Assembly: GCF_001552135.1 (NCBI RefSeq)
Contig: NZ_BCQP01000052.1
Coordinates: forward strand, 40,973-104,972
Origin: Actinomadura chibensis NBRC 106107
Lineage (GTDB): Bacteria; Actinomycetota; Actinomycetes; Streptosporangiales; Streptosporangiaceae
DNA: 64,000 nucleotides
Reading direction: 5' to 3'
Under the pieces are notes generated by a model. That model did not search any database. It was not told where the DNA came from and was given only the letters and a program-made list of their open reading frames with translations. Shown here piece after piece: positions 24,459 to 32,513 of the stretch (positions are counted from its first letter, which is position 1; the number at the start of each line of letters is the position of its first letter). The position numbers were made by a program, and so were the translations under genes.

Positions 24459-25232
24459 CTAGCCCGCCTGGAGATTCCGTTCGAGCGCGGACGCCGCCGT
24501 CCGGAGCGTCGCGACCAGCCTGGGCAGCCGCTCCTTCTCGTACCGGATGCTCGGCATGGACACCGACAGGCCCGCGACCGCCGTGCCGTCCGGGTCGCGC
24601 ACCGGGACGCCGACCGCGACGAGCCCGCGCTCGGAGCGCCCGTCGTTCACCGCGAACCCGTTGCGGCGGACGCGCGCCAGCTCCGCCTTGAGGTCGGCGA
24701 GGACGGGACGGTCGCCCGCCGCCGCGTTCCGCCGGGTGTCGCGGTAGAGGTCGTCCAGCTCGTCCGGCGGGAGTTCGGCGAGCAGGAGGAGGCCGCCGGT
24801 CGTGCGGTGCGCGTGGAACACCATGCCCTCGCGCGACCCGACCCGCACCGCCTGCCCCGACTCGACGCTCGCGATGAAGCGGACGGTGTCGCCGGTGCGG
24901 ACGGCGAGGTTCGCGGACTCGTCCAGCAGGTCGACCAGCCGCCGCAGGTGCGGCAGCGCCGCCGCCCGCAGCCGCGACGCCGCCGACTGCGAGTGCGCCG
25001 CCAGTTCGAGCACGGGCCCGACCCGGTAGGACCGGTCCTGCTGCTGGACGGCGAAGTCGCGGTAGACGAGCATCGCCAGCAGCCGGTGCGCGGTGGACCC
25101 GGCGACGCCGAGCCGCCCGGCCACCTCGGTGACCGTCATCGGGCCCTCCAGCTGGAGCATCGCGGCGATGCGGAGGGCGTTGTCGACGCTCGCCACCGCG
25201 TACGGCGGCGGGGTCTTCAGCGGCTTGTCCAC
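24459..25232 (-). CDS. IclR-family transcriptional regulator
   Basis: 257-residue regulator. Winged helix about residues 10-70 (VDNALRIAAMLQLEGPMTVTEVAG in parts; STAHRLLAMLVYRDF) and an IclR effector domain from about 80 (GLLLLAELPP; DDGRSERGLVAVGVPVRD). GTG 25232 has GGGGAGGAG at good distance; an extension to 25289 would run through the operator. It is divergent from the gentisate operon, and IclR proteins commonly control aromatic-acid pathways, so it is the likely regulator of 25311-29204. Confidence 0.9.
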   Translation of the reverse strand: MDKPLKTPPPYAVASVDNALRIAAMLQLEGPMTVTEVAGRLGVAGSTAHRLLAMLVYRDFAVQQQDRSYRVGPVLELAAHSQSAASRLRAAALPHLRRLVDLLDESANLAVRTGDTVRFIASVESGQAVRVGSREGMVFHAHRTTGGLLLLAELPPDELDDLYRDTRRNAAAGDRPVLADLKAELARVRRNGFAVNDGRSERGLVAVGVPVRDPDGTAVAGLSVSMPSIRYEKERLPRLVATLRTAASALERNLQAG

Positions 25233-25254
25233 GCGGCTCCTCCCCGCAGGGCGG

Positions 25255-25269
25255 TTCTGTAAGACAGAA
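25255..25269. promoter_or_regulatory. palindromic operator between IclR gene and gentisate operon
   Basis: TTCTGT-AAG-ACAGAA is a perfect 6+3+6 inverted repeat just upstream of the proposed -10 element of the gentisate operon and 22 bp before the IclR start. IclR proteins bind palindromes of about this size, so self-regulation and control of the operon are inferred. Confidence 0.65.
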
Positions 25270-25286
25270 TGTCCTTTTCCGTCTTG

Positions 25287-25310
25287 CATAATTCAGGCCA
25301 TGGTACGTGT
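25287..25310 (+). promoter_or_regulatory. -10 element and very short or absent leader of the gentisate operon
   Basis: CATAAT (25287-25292) is a good -10 hexamer. Transcription should begin near 25299-25302, at most 12 nt before the ATG at 25311, which has no ribosome binding site. A leaderless or near-leaderless mRNA is inferred. Confidence 0.5.
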
Positions 25311-26435
25311 ATGGCCACCATCCCCGACGACTCCCCGGTCCGGCTCCGCGCCGCCGCCGCGCCGGACCAGCCGGACGTCACGCCCGCCCTGGAGGACCTC
25401 TACCGGGGCTTCGAGCGCGAGCTGCTCGTCCCGCTGTGGACGGAGATCGGCGACCTGATGCCGGCGCGTCCGCGCTCGCGGGCCGTCCCGCACCTGTGGC
25501 AGTGGCGGAACCTGCTGGCGCTGGCCGCGCGGGCGGGCGAGCTGGTGCCGGTCGGGCGCGGCGGGGAGCGGCGCGCGATCGCGCTCGCCAACCCCGGCCT
25601 CGGCGGGCGGCCGTTCGCGACGCCGACGCTGTGGGCGGCGATCCAGTACCTGATGCCGGGCGAGGACGCGCCCGAGCACCGCCACACCCAGCACGCCTTC
25701 CGCTTCGTCGTCGAGGGCTCCGGCGTGTGGACGGTCGTGAACGGCGACCCCGTCCCGATGAACCGGGGCGACTTCCTGCCCCAGGCCGGCTGGAACTGGC
25801 ACGCCCACCACAACGCCGCCGCCGAGCCGATGGCCTGGATCGACGGGCTCGACATCCCGTTCCAGTACGCGACGGACGCGCAGTTCTTCGAGTTCGGCCG
25901 CGACCAGATCTCCGCTGAGGAGCACTCCACGCCGGAGCGCTCCCGCTCCGAACGGCTGTGGGGGCATGCCGGGCTGCGCCCGCTCGGGGCGCCCGCCGGG
26001 CGGCCCGGCACGCCGCTGCTGCGCTACCCGTGGGAGGTCACCGACCGCGCCCTCACCGACCAGCTCGACTCCGGCGGGACGGTCGAGCCCGGCCACGCGG
26101 CGGTGCGCTGCACCGATCCCGCCACGGGCGGGGACGTCCTGCCGACCGTCCGCGCCGAGTTCCACCGCGTGGTGCGGGGCGCGGAGACCGCGCCCGTCCG
26201 CGAGACCGGCTCGTCGGTCTACACGGTGTTCGACGGGTCGGGCACCGTGACGGTCGGCGACACGACCTGGACGGTCTCCCGGGGCGACCTGTTCGTCGTG
26301 CCGTCGTGGGAGCCGTTCTCCGCCAAGTCCGAGGCGGGGCCGTCCGACTCCGACTCCGGATGCCTCGACCTCTTCCGTTTCAGCGACGCGCCCGTCTTCG
26401 AGGCGCTCCGTCTCGATCGCCGTGAGGAAACCTGA
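25311..26435 (+). CDS. gentisate 1,2-dioxygenase (bicupin)
   Basis: 374-residue Fe(II) enzyme cleaving gentisate to maleylpyruvate. Two cupin domains: the N-terminal one holds the metal site HRHTQHAFRFVVEG near residues 124-137 with a later His in WHAHHN; the C-terminal one has the GSGTVTVGD fold motif but no full metal set. Length is normal for the family. Followed, each with a 1-nt stop/start overlap, by fumarylpyruvate hydrolase and maleylpyruvate isomerase genes, so the pathway assignment is firm. No ribosome binding site precedes the ATG. Confidence 0.95.
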   Translation: MATIPDDSPVRLRAAAAPDQPDVTPALEDLYRGFERELLVPLWTEIGDLMPARPRSRAVPHLWQWRNLLALAARAGELVPVGRGGERRAIALANPGLGGRPFATPTLWAAIQYLMPGEDAPEHRHTQHAFRFVVEGSGVWTVVNGDPVPMNRGDFLPQAGWNWHAHHNAAAEPMAWIDGLDIPFQYATDAQFFEFGRDQISAEEHSTPERSRSERLWGHAGLRPLGAPAGRPGTPLLRYPWEVTDRALTDQLDSGGTVEPGHAAVRCTDPATGGDVLPTVRAEFHRVVRGAETAPVRETGSSVYTVFDGSGTVTVGDTTWTVSRGDLFVVPSWEPFSAKSEAGPSDSDSGCLDLFRFSDAPVFEALRLDRREET

Positions 26436-27268
26436 TGAAGCTGGCCACCGTCCGCACGTCCGAGGGCACCCGCGCCGTGAAGGCGGAGGGCGACGGGCTG
26501 ATCGACCTCGGCTCCGCCGACGTCGGCGCGTTCCTCGCGCAGCCCGACTGGCGGGACCGGGCGGCGGCCGCGACCGGGCCCGTCCGCCCGGCCGGGGGCG
26601 CGGACTTCGCGCCCGTCGTCCCGCGCCCGTCGAAGGTGGTCTGCGTCGGCCTCAACTACCGCAACCACATCCTGGAGATGGGACGCGACCTGCCGACCCA
26701 CCCGACCCTGTTCGCCAAGTTCGCCGACAGCCTGATCGGCGCGGGCGACGACATCGTCCGGCCGGGCGAGACGGCGGAGTTCGACTGGGAGGCCGAGCTG
26801 GCGGTCGTGATCGGCGCGCCGGTCCGGCGGGCCGGGACGGCGGAGGCCGAGCGGGCGATCGCCGGGTTCACCGTCCTCAACGACGTCACGTGCCGCGACT
26901 GGCAGTTCCGCACCCGCGAATGGCTCCAGGGCAAGACGTGGGACTCGACCACGCCCGTGGGCCCGTACGTCGTGACGCCGGACGAGCTGCCCGGCGGCGT
27001 CCGTCCCGCGCTGGACGTCTCGCTGACCGTCGACGGCGAGCTGATGCAGTCCGACTCGACCGGCGACCTGCTCTTCGACCCGGTCGCGCTGGTGGAGTAC
27101 GTCTCGACGATCGTCCGGCTGAACCCCGGCGACCTGATCGCCACCGGCACGCCGGGCGGCGTCGGGCACGCCCGCGACCCGAAGCGCTACCTGCTCGGCG
27201 GCGAGACGGTCGTGACCGAGATCCAGGGCCTCGGACGGCTCGCCAACCGCGTGGTGAAGGACGCGTGA
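26435..27268 (+). CDS. fumarylacetoacetate hydrolase-family protein, probable fumarylpyruvate hydrolase
   Basis: 277-residue metal-dependent hydrolase. Family blocks are CVGLNYRNHILEMG (near 70), the metal-ligand region EFDWEAELAVVIG (near 115), SLTVDGELMQ and GTPGGVGHARDP. In the gentisate route it splits fumarylpyruvate into fumarate and pyruvate; position in the operon supports that over a catechol-pathway hydratase/decarboxylase role. Start ATG overlaps the dioxygenase stop by 1 nt. Confidence 0.92.
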   Translation: MKLATVRTSEGTRAVKAEGDGLIDLGSADVGAFLAQPDWRDRAAAATGPVRPAGGADFAPVVPRPSKVVCVGLNYRNHILEMGRDLPTHPTLFAKFADSLIGAGDDIVRPGETAEFDWEAELAVVIGAPVRRAGTAEAERAIAGFTVLNDVTCRDWQFRTREWLQGKTWDSTTPVGPYVVTPDELPGGVRPALDVSLTVDGELMQSDSTGDLLFDPVALVEYVSTIVRLNPGDLIATGTPGGVGHARDPKRYLLGGETVVTEIQGLGRLANRVVKDA

Positions 27269-27966
27269 TGGCCGCGCGGACGCTCGCCGACGCCCGCCGC
27301 TGGACGTCCGTCGGCACCCGCCTGCTCCTCAACGCCGCCACGGGCCTGGACGAGACCGCGTTCGCGGCGCCGAGCCCGCTGCCCGGCTGGACGCGCAAGC
27401 ACGTCGCCGCCCACGTCGCGGCCAACGCCGAGGGGCTCGGCAACCTGCTCCACTGGGCGGCCACGGGCGAGCCGACGCCGATGTACGCCTCGCTGGAGGA
27501 GCGGAACGCCGGGATCGAGCGCGGCGCGGCGCTGGGCCGCACCGAGCTGGTCGGCTGGCTGCGGAACTCGGCCGTCGAACTGGACGCGGCGATGTCCGCG
27601 CTGACCCCCGAGCAGTGGGCGCGCGAGGTCGTCACCGCGCAGGGGCGCGCCGTCCCGGCGACGGAGGTGCCGTGGCTGCGCGCCCGCGAGGTCTGCGTCC
27701 ACGCCGTGGACCTGGACGCCGGGGTCGGGTTCGCCGACCTCCCGGCGGGCTTCCTCACCGCGCTGTGCGAGGACGTGGCCGGCAGGCGCCGCACCCGTCC
27801 CGGGCCCTGGGTCGTCCTGACCGCGACCGACTCCGGCGACCGCTGGGAGCTGCCCGGCGACGGCGCCCCCGCGCACGTCTCCGCCCGGCTGCCCGACGTC
27901 GCCGCCTACCTCACCGGACGCGCCGCCGCACTCCCGGGCGCGCCCGCGCTCCCCGACTGGCTGTAG
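27268..27966 (+). CDS. maleylpyruvate isomerase, mycothiol-dependent type
   Basis: 232-residue DinB-like four-helix protein with a small C-terminal domain. The N-terminal domain shows LPGWTRKHVAAHVAANAEGL, holding one metal-binding His, and the later ECxHAVDLD-type motif (REVCVHAVDLDAG) supplies Glu and His ligands. Actinobacteria use mycothiol as cofactor for maleylpyruvate to fumarylpyruvate isomerisation, replacing the glutathione enzyme of proteobacteria. Operon position between hydrolase and hydroxylase genes agrees. Start overlaps the previous stop by 1 nt. Confidence 0.92.
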   Translation: MAARTLADARRWTSVGTRLLLNAATGLDETAFAAPSPLPGWTRKHVAAHVAANAEGLGNLLHWAATGEPTPMYASLEERNAGIERGAALGRTELVGWLRNSAVELDAAMSALTPEQWAREVVTAQGRAVPATEVPWLRAREVCVHAVDLDAGVGFADLPAGFLTALCEDVAGRRRTRPGPWVVLTATDSGDRWELPGDGAPAHVSARLPDVAAYLTGRAAALPGAPALPDWL

Positions 27967-27980
27967 AAACGGAACCCTCG

Positions 27981-29204
27981 ATGTCCCAGAGCGATCCCGA
28001 CGCGATCGTCGTCGGCGGCGGAATCGGCGGCCTCGGCGCCGCCCTCGGGCTCGCCCGCAAGGGCCTGCGCGCGCGGGTGCTGGAGCAGGCGTCCGCGTTC
28101 GGCGAGGTCGGCGCCGGGCTCCAGATCGCCCCGAACGGCACGCGCGTCCTCGCCGAGTACGGCCTGCTGGACGAGGCCCGCGCGCTCGGCGTCGCGCCCG
28201 CCGACATGATCATGTTCGACGCGCTGGACGCGGCCGAGCTGACCCGGCTCGACCTCCGCGACCTCGAACGCCGCTACGGCTTCCCCTACCTCGTCATGCA
28301 CCGCAGCGACCTGCACGCGCTGCTGCTCCGCGGCTGCGAGCGGGCGGGCGTCGAGCTGGTCACCGACAGCCGCGTCGACGGGCTCGCCGCCGACGGGACG
28401 GGCGTGATCCGCGCGGACGGCGGGGTCGAGCGAGCGTCCGCGGTGATCGCCGCCGACGGCCTGCACTCGGTGGCGCGGGCGTCGTTCGTCGGGGACGCGC
28501 CGGTCAGCTCGTCCTACGTCGCCTACCGGGGCGCGATGCCGATCGAGGACGTGCGCGGCAACGACGTCCACGAGGACGCCGTCGTCGTGTACGTCGGGCC
28601 GCGCTGCCACTTCGTCCAGTACGCGCTGCGCGGCGGCTCGATGTTCAACCAGGTCGCCGTGTTCGAGTCGCCCCGGGCCAAGGCGGGGCAGGCCGACTGG
28701 GGCCTGCCCGACGAGCTGGACGAGGCGTTCGAGGGCGCCTGCGACCAGGTCAGGCGCGGCATCCCGCTGATGTGGCGGGATCGCTTCTGGCGGATGTTCG
28801 ACCGCGACCCGATCGACCGCTGGGTGTTCGGCCGGGTCGCGCTGCTCGGCGACGCCGCGCACCCGCCGCTCCAGTACCTCGCGCAGGGCGCGGTCATGGC
28901 GATCGAGGACGGCTGGGTGCTCGCCGAGCACGCCGCCCGGAACCGGTCCGCGTCCGGGGACGTCGACTGGGACGCCGCCCTCGCGGCCTACCAGGCGGTG
29001 CGTCCCGAGCACTGCCGCCGCGTGCAGACGACGGCGCGCGCCTGGGGCGACCTCTGGCACCTGGACGGGCCGCGCCGCGACCGGCGCAACGCGCTGCTCC
29101 GCGACCGCGACGTCCGCGACTACTCGTTCGTCGACTGGCTCTACGGCCCGACCGCCCTGGAGCCGGACGAGGAGCCGGAGATGTTCAAACCGATCCCCTT
29201 CTGA
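27981..29204 (+). CDS. FAD-dependent 3-hydroxybenzoate 6-hydroxylase (salicylate-hydroxylase family)
   Basis: 407-residue flavin monooxygenase. FAD motif GGGIGG is at about 13-18, the DG motif is AADGLHSVAR, and the GD motif is GRVALLGDAAHPPLQYLAQGA. The operon otherwise encodes all later steps from gentisate, so para-hydroxylation of 3-hydroxybenzoate to gentisate is the best call. Salicylate 5-hydroxylation is normally done by a multicomponent enzyme and salicylate 1-hydroxylation would give catechol, which the operon does not use. Last gene of the operon, 14 nt after the isomerase. Confidence 0.88.
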   Translation: MSQSDPDAIVVGGGIGGLGAALGLARKGLRARVLEQASAFGEVGAGLQIAPNGTRVLAEYGLLDEARALGVAPADMIMFDALDAAELTRLDLRDLERRYGFPYLVMHRSDLHALLLRGCERAGVELVTDSRVDGLAADGTGVIRADGGVERASAVIAADGLHSVARASFVGDAPVSSSYVAYRGAMPIEDVRGNDVHEDAVVVYVGPRCHFVQYALRGGSMFNQVAVFESPRAKAGQADWGLPDELDEAFEGACDQVRRGIPLMWRDRFWRMFDRDPIDRWVFGRVALLGDAAHPPLQYLAQGAVMAIEDGWVLAEHAARNRSASGDVDWDAALAAYQAVRPEHCRRVQTTARAWGDLWHLDGPRRDRRNALLRDRDVRDYSFVDWLYGPTALEPDEEPEMFKPIPF

Positions 29205-29209
29205 GAGGG

Positions 29210-29234
29210 ACCGGGCGGCGGCTCCGCCGCCGGT
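29210..29234 (+). terminator. bulged hairpin after the gentisate operon
   Basis: ACCGG(G)CGGCGG pairs with CCGCCGCCGGT, with one bulged G and a 2-nt loop. It lies 5 nt after the stop codon and just before the promoter of the sulfur island, so it probably separates the two transcription units. Confidence 0.6.
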
Positions 29235-29242
29235 AACCCCAT

Positions 29243-29286
29243 ATTTCCTATTGACTTGATAGGGAATCTTCAGCAGAGTGTCTGAT
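29243..29286 (+). promoter_or_regulatory. palindromic promoter of the sulfonate monooxygenase operon (copy 1)
   Basis: ATTTCCTA (29243-29250), a 9-nt centre starting with the -35 hexamer TTGACT (29251-29256), then TAGGGAAT (29260-29267), one mismatch from a perfect palindrome. A CAGAGT -10-like hexamer follows at 29274-29279 after 17 nt. A GTG codon lies exactly 36 nt from the start of TTGACT, as in copy 2 at 35386. The layout means a repressor on the palindrome would cover the -35. Confidence 0.75.
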
Positions 29287-29379
29287 GTGTACCACCTCGT
29301 CCTTGCTGTCGTGATCCTGCTCGTCGCGCGGCTGCACGTCGACCTCCGGTTGCAGGCCAGCGCCCTCTGTCCACGCTGA
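29287..29379 (+). CDS. cysteine-containing leader peptide 1 (regulatory micro-ORF)
   Basis: 30-codon ORF from GTG 29287 to TGA 29377-29379; an in-frame GTG at 29278 is an alternative. Its last 19 residues, LVARLHVDLRLQASALCPR, are identical to those of leader peptide 2. Such actinobacterial micro-ORFs, with a conserved ASALC tail, precede sulfur-assimilation genes, and mycobacterial examples are reported to sense cysteine through translation of the Cys codon. No ribosome binding site is seen and the GTG lies at the predicted transcription start, so leaderless translation is likely. It would attenuate the downstream ssuD operon when Cys-tRNA is plentiful. Confidence 0.82.
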   Translation: MYHLVLAVVILLVARLHVDLRLQASALCPR

Positions 29380-29400
29380 GAACCCGGTGACCTCGCCGCC

Positions 29401-29418
29401 CGCGCCGGGAGCGGCGCG
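29401..29418 (+). promoter_or_regulatory. hairpin between leader peptide 1 and ssuD
   Basis: CGCGCCG-GGAG-CGGCGCG forms a 7-bp stem, 21 nt past the leader stop and about 20 nt before the ssuD ribosome binding site (GGAAGGGA near 29438-29445). It is a candidate element through which ribosome position on the leader alters ssuD expression; this is inference. Confidence 0.45.
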
Positions 29419-29450
29419 CGGCGCAGCAGCAGCACGACGGAAGGGACGCC

Positions 29451-30644
29451 ATGACGCTGCGATTCCACTGGTTCCTGCCCACCAACGGAGACGGCCGGAC
29501 GCTGATCGGCGGCGGCCACAACGTGCCCCGCGGGGTCGGGCTCCCGGAGGCCCGGCCGGGCGCCGCGGACCGGTTCCGCGCCCCCGACATCGACTACCTC
29601 GCCCAGATCGCGCGGACCGCCGAGCACCTCGGCTTCGAGGCCGTGCTGACCCCGACCGGCACGTGGTGCGAGGACGCCTGGCTGGTGACCGCCGCGCTGA
29701 TCCGCGAGACGCGCCGGCTCAAGTTCCTTGTCGCGTTCCGGCCCGGGCTGATCTCGCCGACGCTCGCCGCGCAGATGGCCGCGACCTACCAGCGGATCTC
29801 CGGCGGACGCCTCGCGCTCAACGTCGTCACCGGCGGCGAGTCCACCGAGCAGCGCCGCTTCGGCGACCACCTCGACCACGACGAGCGCTACGCGCGCACC
29901 GACGAGTTCCTTGCGATCGTGCGCGGCGCCTGGGGCGCCGAGCCGTTCGACTTCACCGGCAAGCACTACGAGGTCGAGGGCGCGACGGTGCGGCTGCGGC
30001 CGGAGCCCGTCCCGGAGGTGTACTTCGGCGGCTCGTCCGACGCGGCGGGACCCGTCGCCGCCCGGCACGTGGACGTCTACCTGACCTGGGGCGAGCCGCC
30101 CGACCAGGTCGCCGCCAAGATCGCCCGGCTGCGGCGGCTGGCGGCCGAGCAGGGCCGGACGCTGCGCTTCGGCATCCGGCTGCACACGCTCAGCCGGGAC
30201 ACGTCCGCGCAGGCGTGGCGGGAGGCCGGACGCCTGCTCGACAGCCTCGACGGGGACGCCGTCGGCAAGGCGCAGCAGGCGCTCGCCGCCAGCGAGTCGG
30301 TCGGCCAGCGGCGGATGCGCGCCCTGCACGAGCGGTACCGCGCCAACGGCAAGGTCGCCCACGGCACGGACGCCCGCGAGCTGGAGATCTACCCCAACCT
30401 GTGGGCGGGCGTCGGGCTCGTGCGCGGCGGCGCGGGCACCGCGCTGGTCGGCAGCCACACCGAGGTCGCCGACCGGATCCAGGAGTACGCGGAGTTGGGC
30501 ATCGAGGAGTTCATCCTGTCCGGCTACCCGCACCTTGAGGAGGCGTACTGGTTCGGCGAGGGCGTCCTGCCGGAGCTGCGCAGGCGCGGCGAGACCCGGC
30601 CCGCCCCCGCGCCCGCGCCCGGCGCGGTGGTGACCCCGGCGTGA
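29451..30644 (+). CDS. ssuD: FMNH2-dependent alkanesulfonate monooxygenase
   Basis: 397-residue luciferase-like (LLM) enzyme converting alkanesulfonates to aldehyde plus sulfite with FMNH2 and O2. It follows the E. coli SsuD pattern closely: FHWFLPTNGDGR at the N-terminus, CEDAWLV near residue 75, LKFLVAFRPG, VTGGESTEQRRFGDHLDHDERY, YFGGSSDAAG, YLTWGEPP, NLWAGVGLVRGGAGTALVG and GYPHLEEAYWFGE. An insertion of a few residues and a Pro/Ala-rich tail are the only differences. GGAAGGGA lies before the ATG. It leads an operon with its own flavin reductase and follows cysteine leader peptide 1. Confidence 0.95.
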   Translation: MTLRFHWFLPTNGDGRTLIGGGHNVPRGVGLPEARPGAADRFRAPDIDYLAQIARTAEHLGFEAVLTPTGTWCEDAWLVTAALIRETRRLKFLVAFRPGLISPTLAAQMAATYQRISGGRLALNVVTGGESTEQRRFGDHLDHDERYARTDEFLAIVRGAWGAEPFDFTGKHYEVEGATVRLRPEPVPEVYFGGSSDAAGPVAARHVDVYLTWGEPPDQVAAKIARLRRLAAEQGRTLRFGIRLHTLSRDTSAQAWREAGRLLDSLDGDAVGKAQQALAASESVGQRRMRALHERYRANGKVAHGTDARELEIYPNLWAGVGLVRGGAGTALVGSHTEVADRIQEYAELGIEEFILSGYPHLEEAYWFGEGVLPELRRRGETRPAPAPAPGAVVTPA

Positions 30645-31153
30645 GCGCCACCGGAACCGCGCCCGGCGGGGCGCGCGGCGCGGCGCTGACGGAACCCGAC
30701 CTGCGCCGCGTCTACGGCGCGTACCCGACCGGCGTCGCGGCGGTCGCGGGCCTCGTCGGCGGACGGCCGGTCGGCCTCGCCGCCAGCTCGTTCGTGCCGG
30801 TGTCGCTGGACCCGCCGCTCGTGTCGGTCTGCATGGCGCACACGTCCACGACCTGGCCGCTGCTGCGCGACCTCCCGCACATCGGGATCAGCGTGCTCGG
30901 CGCCCACCAGGAGGAGACGGGACGGCGGCTCGGCGCGCGCGGCGGCGACCGCTTCGCGGGCATCGCCTGGCGCGCCACCGCCACCGGCTGCGTGCTGATC
31001 GAGGGCGCGGCCGCCTGGTACGACTGCGCCGTCGAGCAGCGGGTCAGGTCCGGCGACCACGACATCGTGGTGCTGCGCGTCCACGACCTGGACGCCGCCG
31101 CCGGGATCCCGCCGCTCGTCTTCCACGCCAGCCGCTTCCACCGGCTGCCCTGA
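30641..31153 (+). CDS. flavin reductase domain protein (FMN supply for the monooxygenases)
   Basis: 170-residue split-barrel flavin reductase of the HpaC/DszD-like family: AYPTGVAAVAGLVGGRPVGLAASSF, then SLDPPLVSVCMAHTSTTWPLLR and FAGIAWRATATG. It reduces FMN with NAD(P)H and passes FMNH2 to SsuD-type enzymes. It is not the flavodoxin-like SsuE fold; that type is supplied instead by the gene at 34876. GTG start overlaps the ssuD stop by 4 nt. Confidence 0.9.
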   Translation: MSATGTAPGGARGAALTEPDLRRVYGAYPTGVAAVAGLVGGRPVGLAASSFVPVSLDPPLVSVCMAHTSTTWPLLRDLPHIGISVLGAHQEETGRRLGARGGDRFAGIAWRATATGCVLIEGAAAWYDCAVEQRVRSGDHDIVVLRVHDLDAAAGIPPLVFHASRFHRLP

Positions 31154-31184
31154 CGACGCTCTTCCGACGGAGGGAGTTCTCGCG

Positions 31185-32513
31185 ATGCCCGCAAGGCAGG
31201 TCCATCTCGCGGCGCATTTCCCGGGCGTCAACAACACCACGGTCTGGTCGGACCCCGCGTCCGGGAGCCAGATCGACTTCGCCTCGTTCGTCCACCTGGC
31301 GCGGACGGCCGAGCGCGGCAAGTTCGACTTCTTCTTCCTGGCCGAGGGGCTGCGGCTGCGGGAGATGAAGGGGCGCATCCACGATCTCGACGTGGCGGGA
31401 CGTCCCGAGTCGCTGACGGTGCTGTCCGCGCTCGCCGCCGTCACGACGCGGCTCGGGCTGGCCGCGACCGTCAACTCCACCTTCAACGAGCCCTACGAGG
31501 TGGCCGGACGGCTCGCGACGCTCGACCACCTCAGCGGAGGGCGCGCCGCCTGGAACGTCGTGACCAGCTACGACGCGTTCACCGGCGAGAACTTCCGGCG
31601 CGGCGGCTTCCTCGCGGAGGCCGACCGGTACACCCGCGCCGCCGAGTTCCTCCAGACCGCCCGCGAGCTGTGGGACTCCTGGCCGGACGACGGCGGGACG
31701 GAGGGGGAGTTCGCCCACCGCGGGCGCCACTTCGACATCGCCGGACGGTTCGGCACGCCGCGCGGGCCGCAGGGCCACCCGGTGATCATCCAGGCGGGGG
31801 ACTCGGCGGAGGGCCGCGAGTTCGCCGCCTCCGACGCCGACGTGATCTTCAGCAGGCACGGCGCCCCGGCCGCCGGACGCGCCTTCTACGACGACGTGAA
31901 GCGCCGCCTGCCCCGGTACGGGCGGCGTCCCGACGAGCTGAAGATCTTCCCCGCGGTGACCTACGTCCTCGGCGACACCGAGGAGGACGCGGCCGAGCGC
32001 GCCGCCGAGATCCGCCGCGCGCAGGTGGGCCCGGAGACCGCGATCGCCTACCTGGAGGGCGTGTGGGGGCGCGACCTGTCCGGCTACGACCCGGACGGCC
32101 CGCTCCCCGACGTCGAGCCCGACCTGGAGGAGGGCGTCTCGAAGGGGCGGGCGCAGTTCCGCGGCGACCGGGGCGAGACCGTCCGCAGGTGGCGGACGCT
32201 CGCCGCCGACCGCGGCCTCAGCATCCGCGAGCTGGTCATCGAGGCGACCGGGCGGCAGACGTTCGTCGGCACGCCCCGTTCCGTCGCCGACCGGATCGAC
32301 GAGTTCGTGCAGACGGGCGTCGCGGACGGGTTCATCTTCGTCCCGCACCTGACGCCCGGCGGGCTGGACGACCTCGTCGACCACGTCGTCCCGCTGCTCC
32401 AGGAGAAGGGCGTCTTCCGCGCCGACTACACCGGGACGACGCTGCGCGACCATCTCGGCCTGGGCCCGCCGCGCGGCGCGGTGCGGCGCGCTCACGCCGG
32501 GGCCGTGTCATGA
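31185..32513 (+). CDS. LLM-class flavin monooxygenase, NtaA/SnaA/DszA/SfnG-like
   Basis: 442-residue FMNH2-dependent monooxygenase. Family marks: HLAAHFPGVNNTTVW at the start, FFLAEGLRLRE, TVNSTFNEPYEVAGRLATLDHLSGGRAAWNVVTS, and QAGDSAEGREFAA. Members cleave C-S or C-N bonds in sulfones, nitrilotriacetate, thiophenes and the like. In a cluster with ssuD and ssuCBA, desulfurisation of an organosulfur compound is the likely role; the precise substrate is open. GGAGG precedes the ATG. It overlaps the next LLM gene by 4 nt. Confidence 0.9.
   Translation: MPARQVHLAAHFPGVNNTTVWSDPASGSQIDFASFVHLARTAERGKFDFFFLAEGLRLREMKGRIHDLDVAGRPESLTVLSALAAVTTRLGLAATVNSTFNEPYEVAGRLATLDHLSGGRAAWNVVTSYDAFTGENFRRGGFLAEADRYTRAAEFLQTARELWDSWPDDGGTEGEFAHRGRHFDIAGRFGTPRGPQGHPVIIQAGDSAEGREFAASDADVIFSRHGAPAAGRAFYDDVKRRLPRYGRRPDELKIFPAVTYVLGDTEEDAAERAAEIRRAQVGPETAIAYLEGVWGRDLSGYDPDGPLPDVEPDLEEGVSKGRAQFRGDRGETVRRWRTLAADRGLSIRELVIEATGRQTFVGTPRSVADRIDEFVQTGVADGFIFVPHLTPGGLDDLVDHVVPLLQEKGVFRADYTGTTLRDHLGLGPPRGAVRRAHAGAVS

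Noticed and set aside
29380..29450. A SAM- or other metabolite-binding riboswitch before ssuD
   Set aside because: The sequence shows a simple 7-bp hairpin and a translated leader peptide; none of the conserved riboswitch cores could be recognised.
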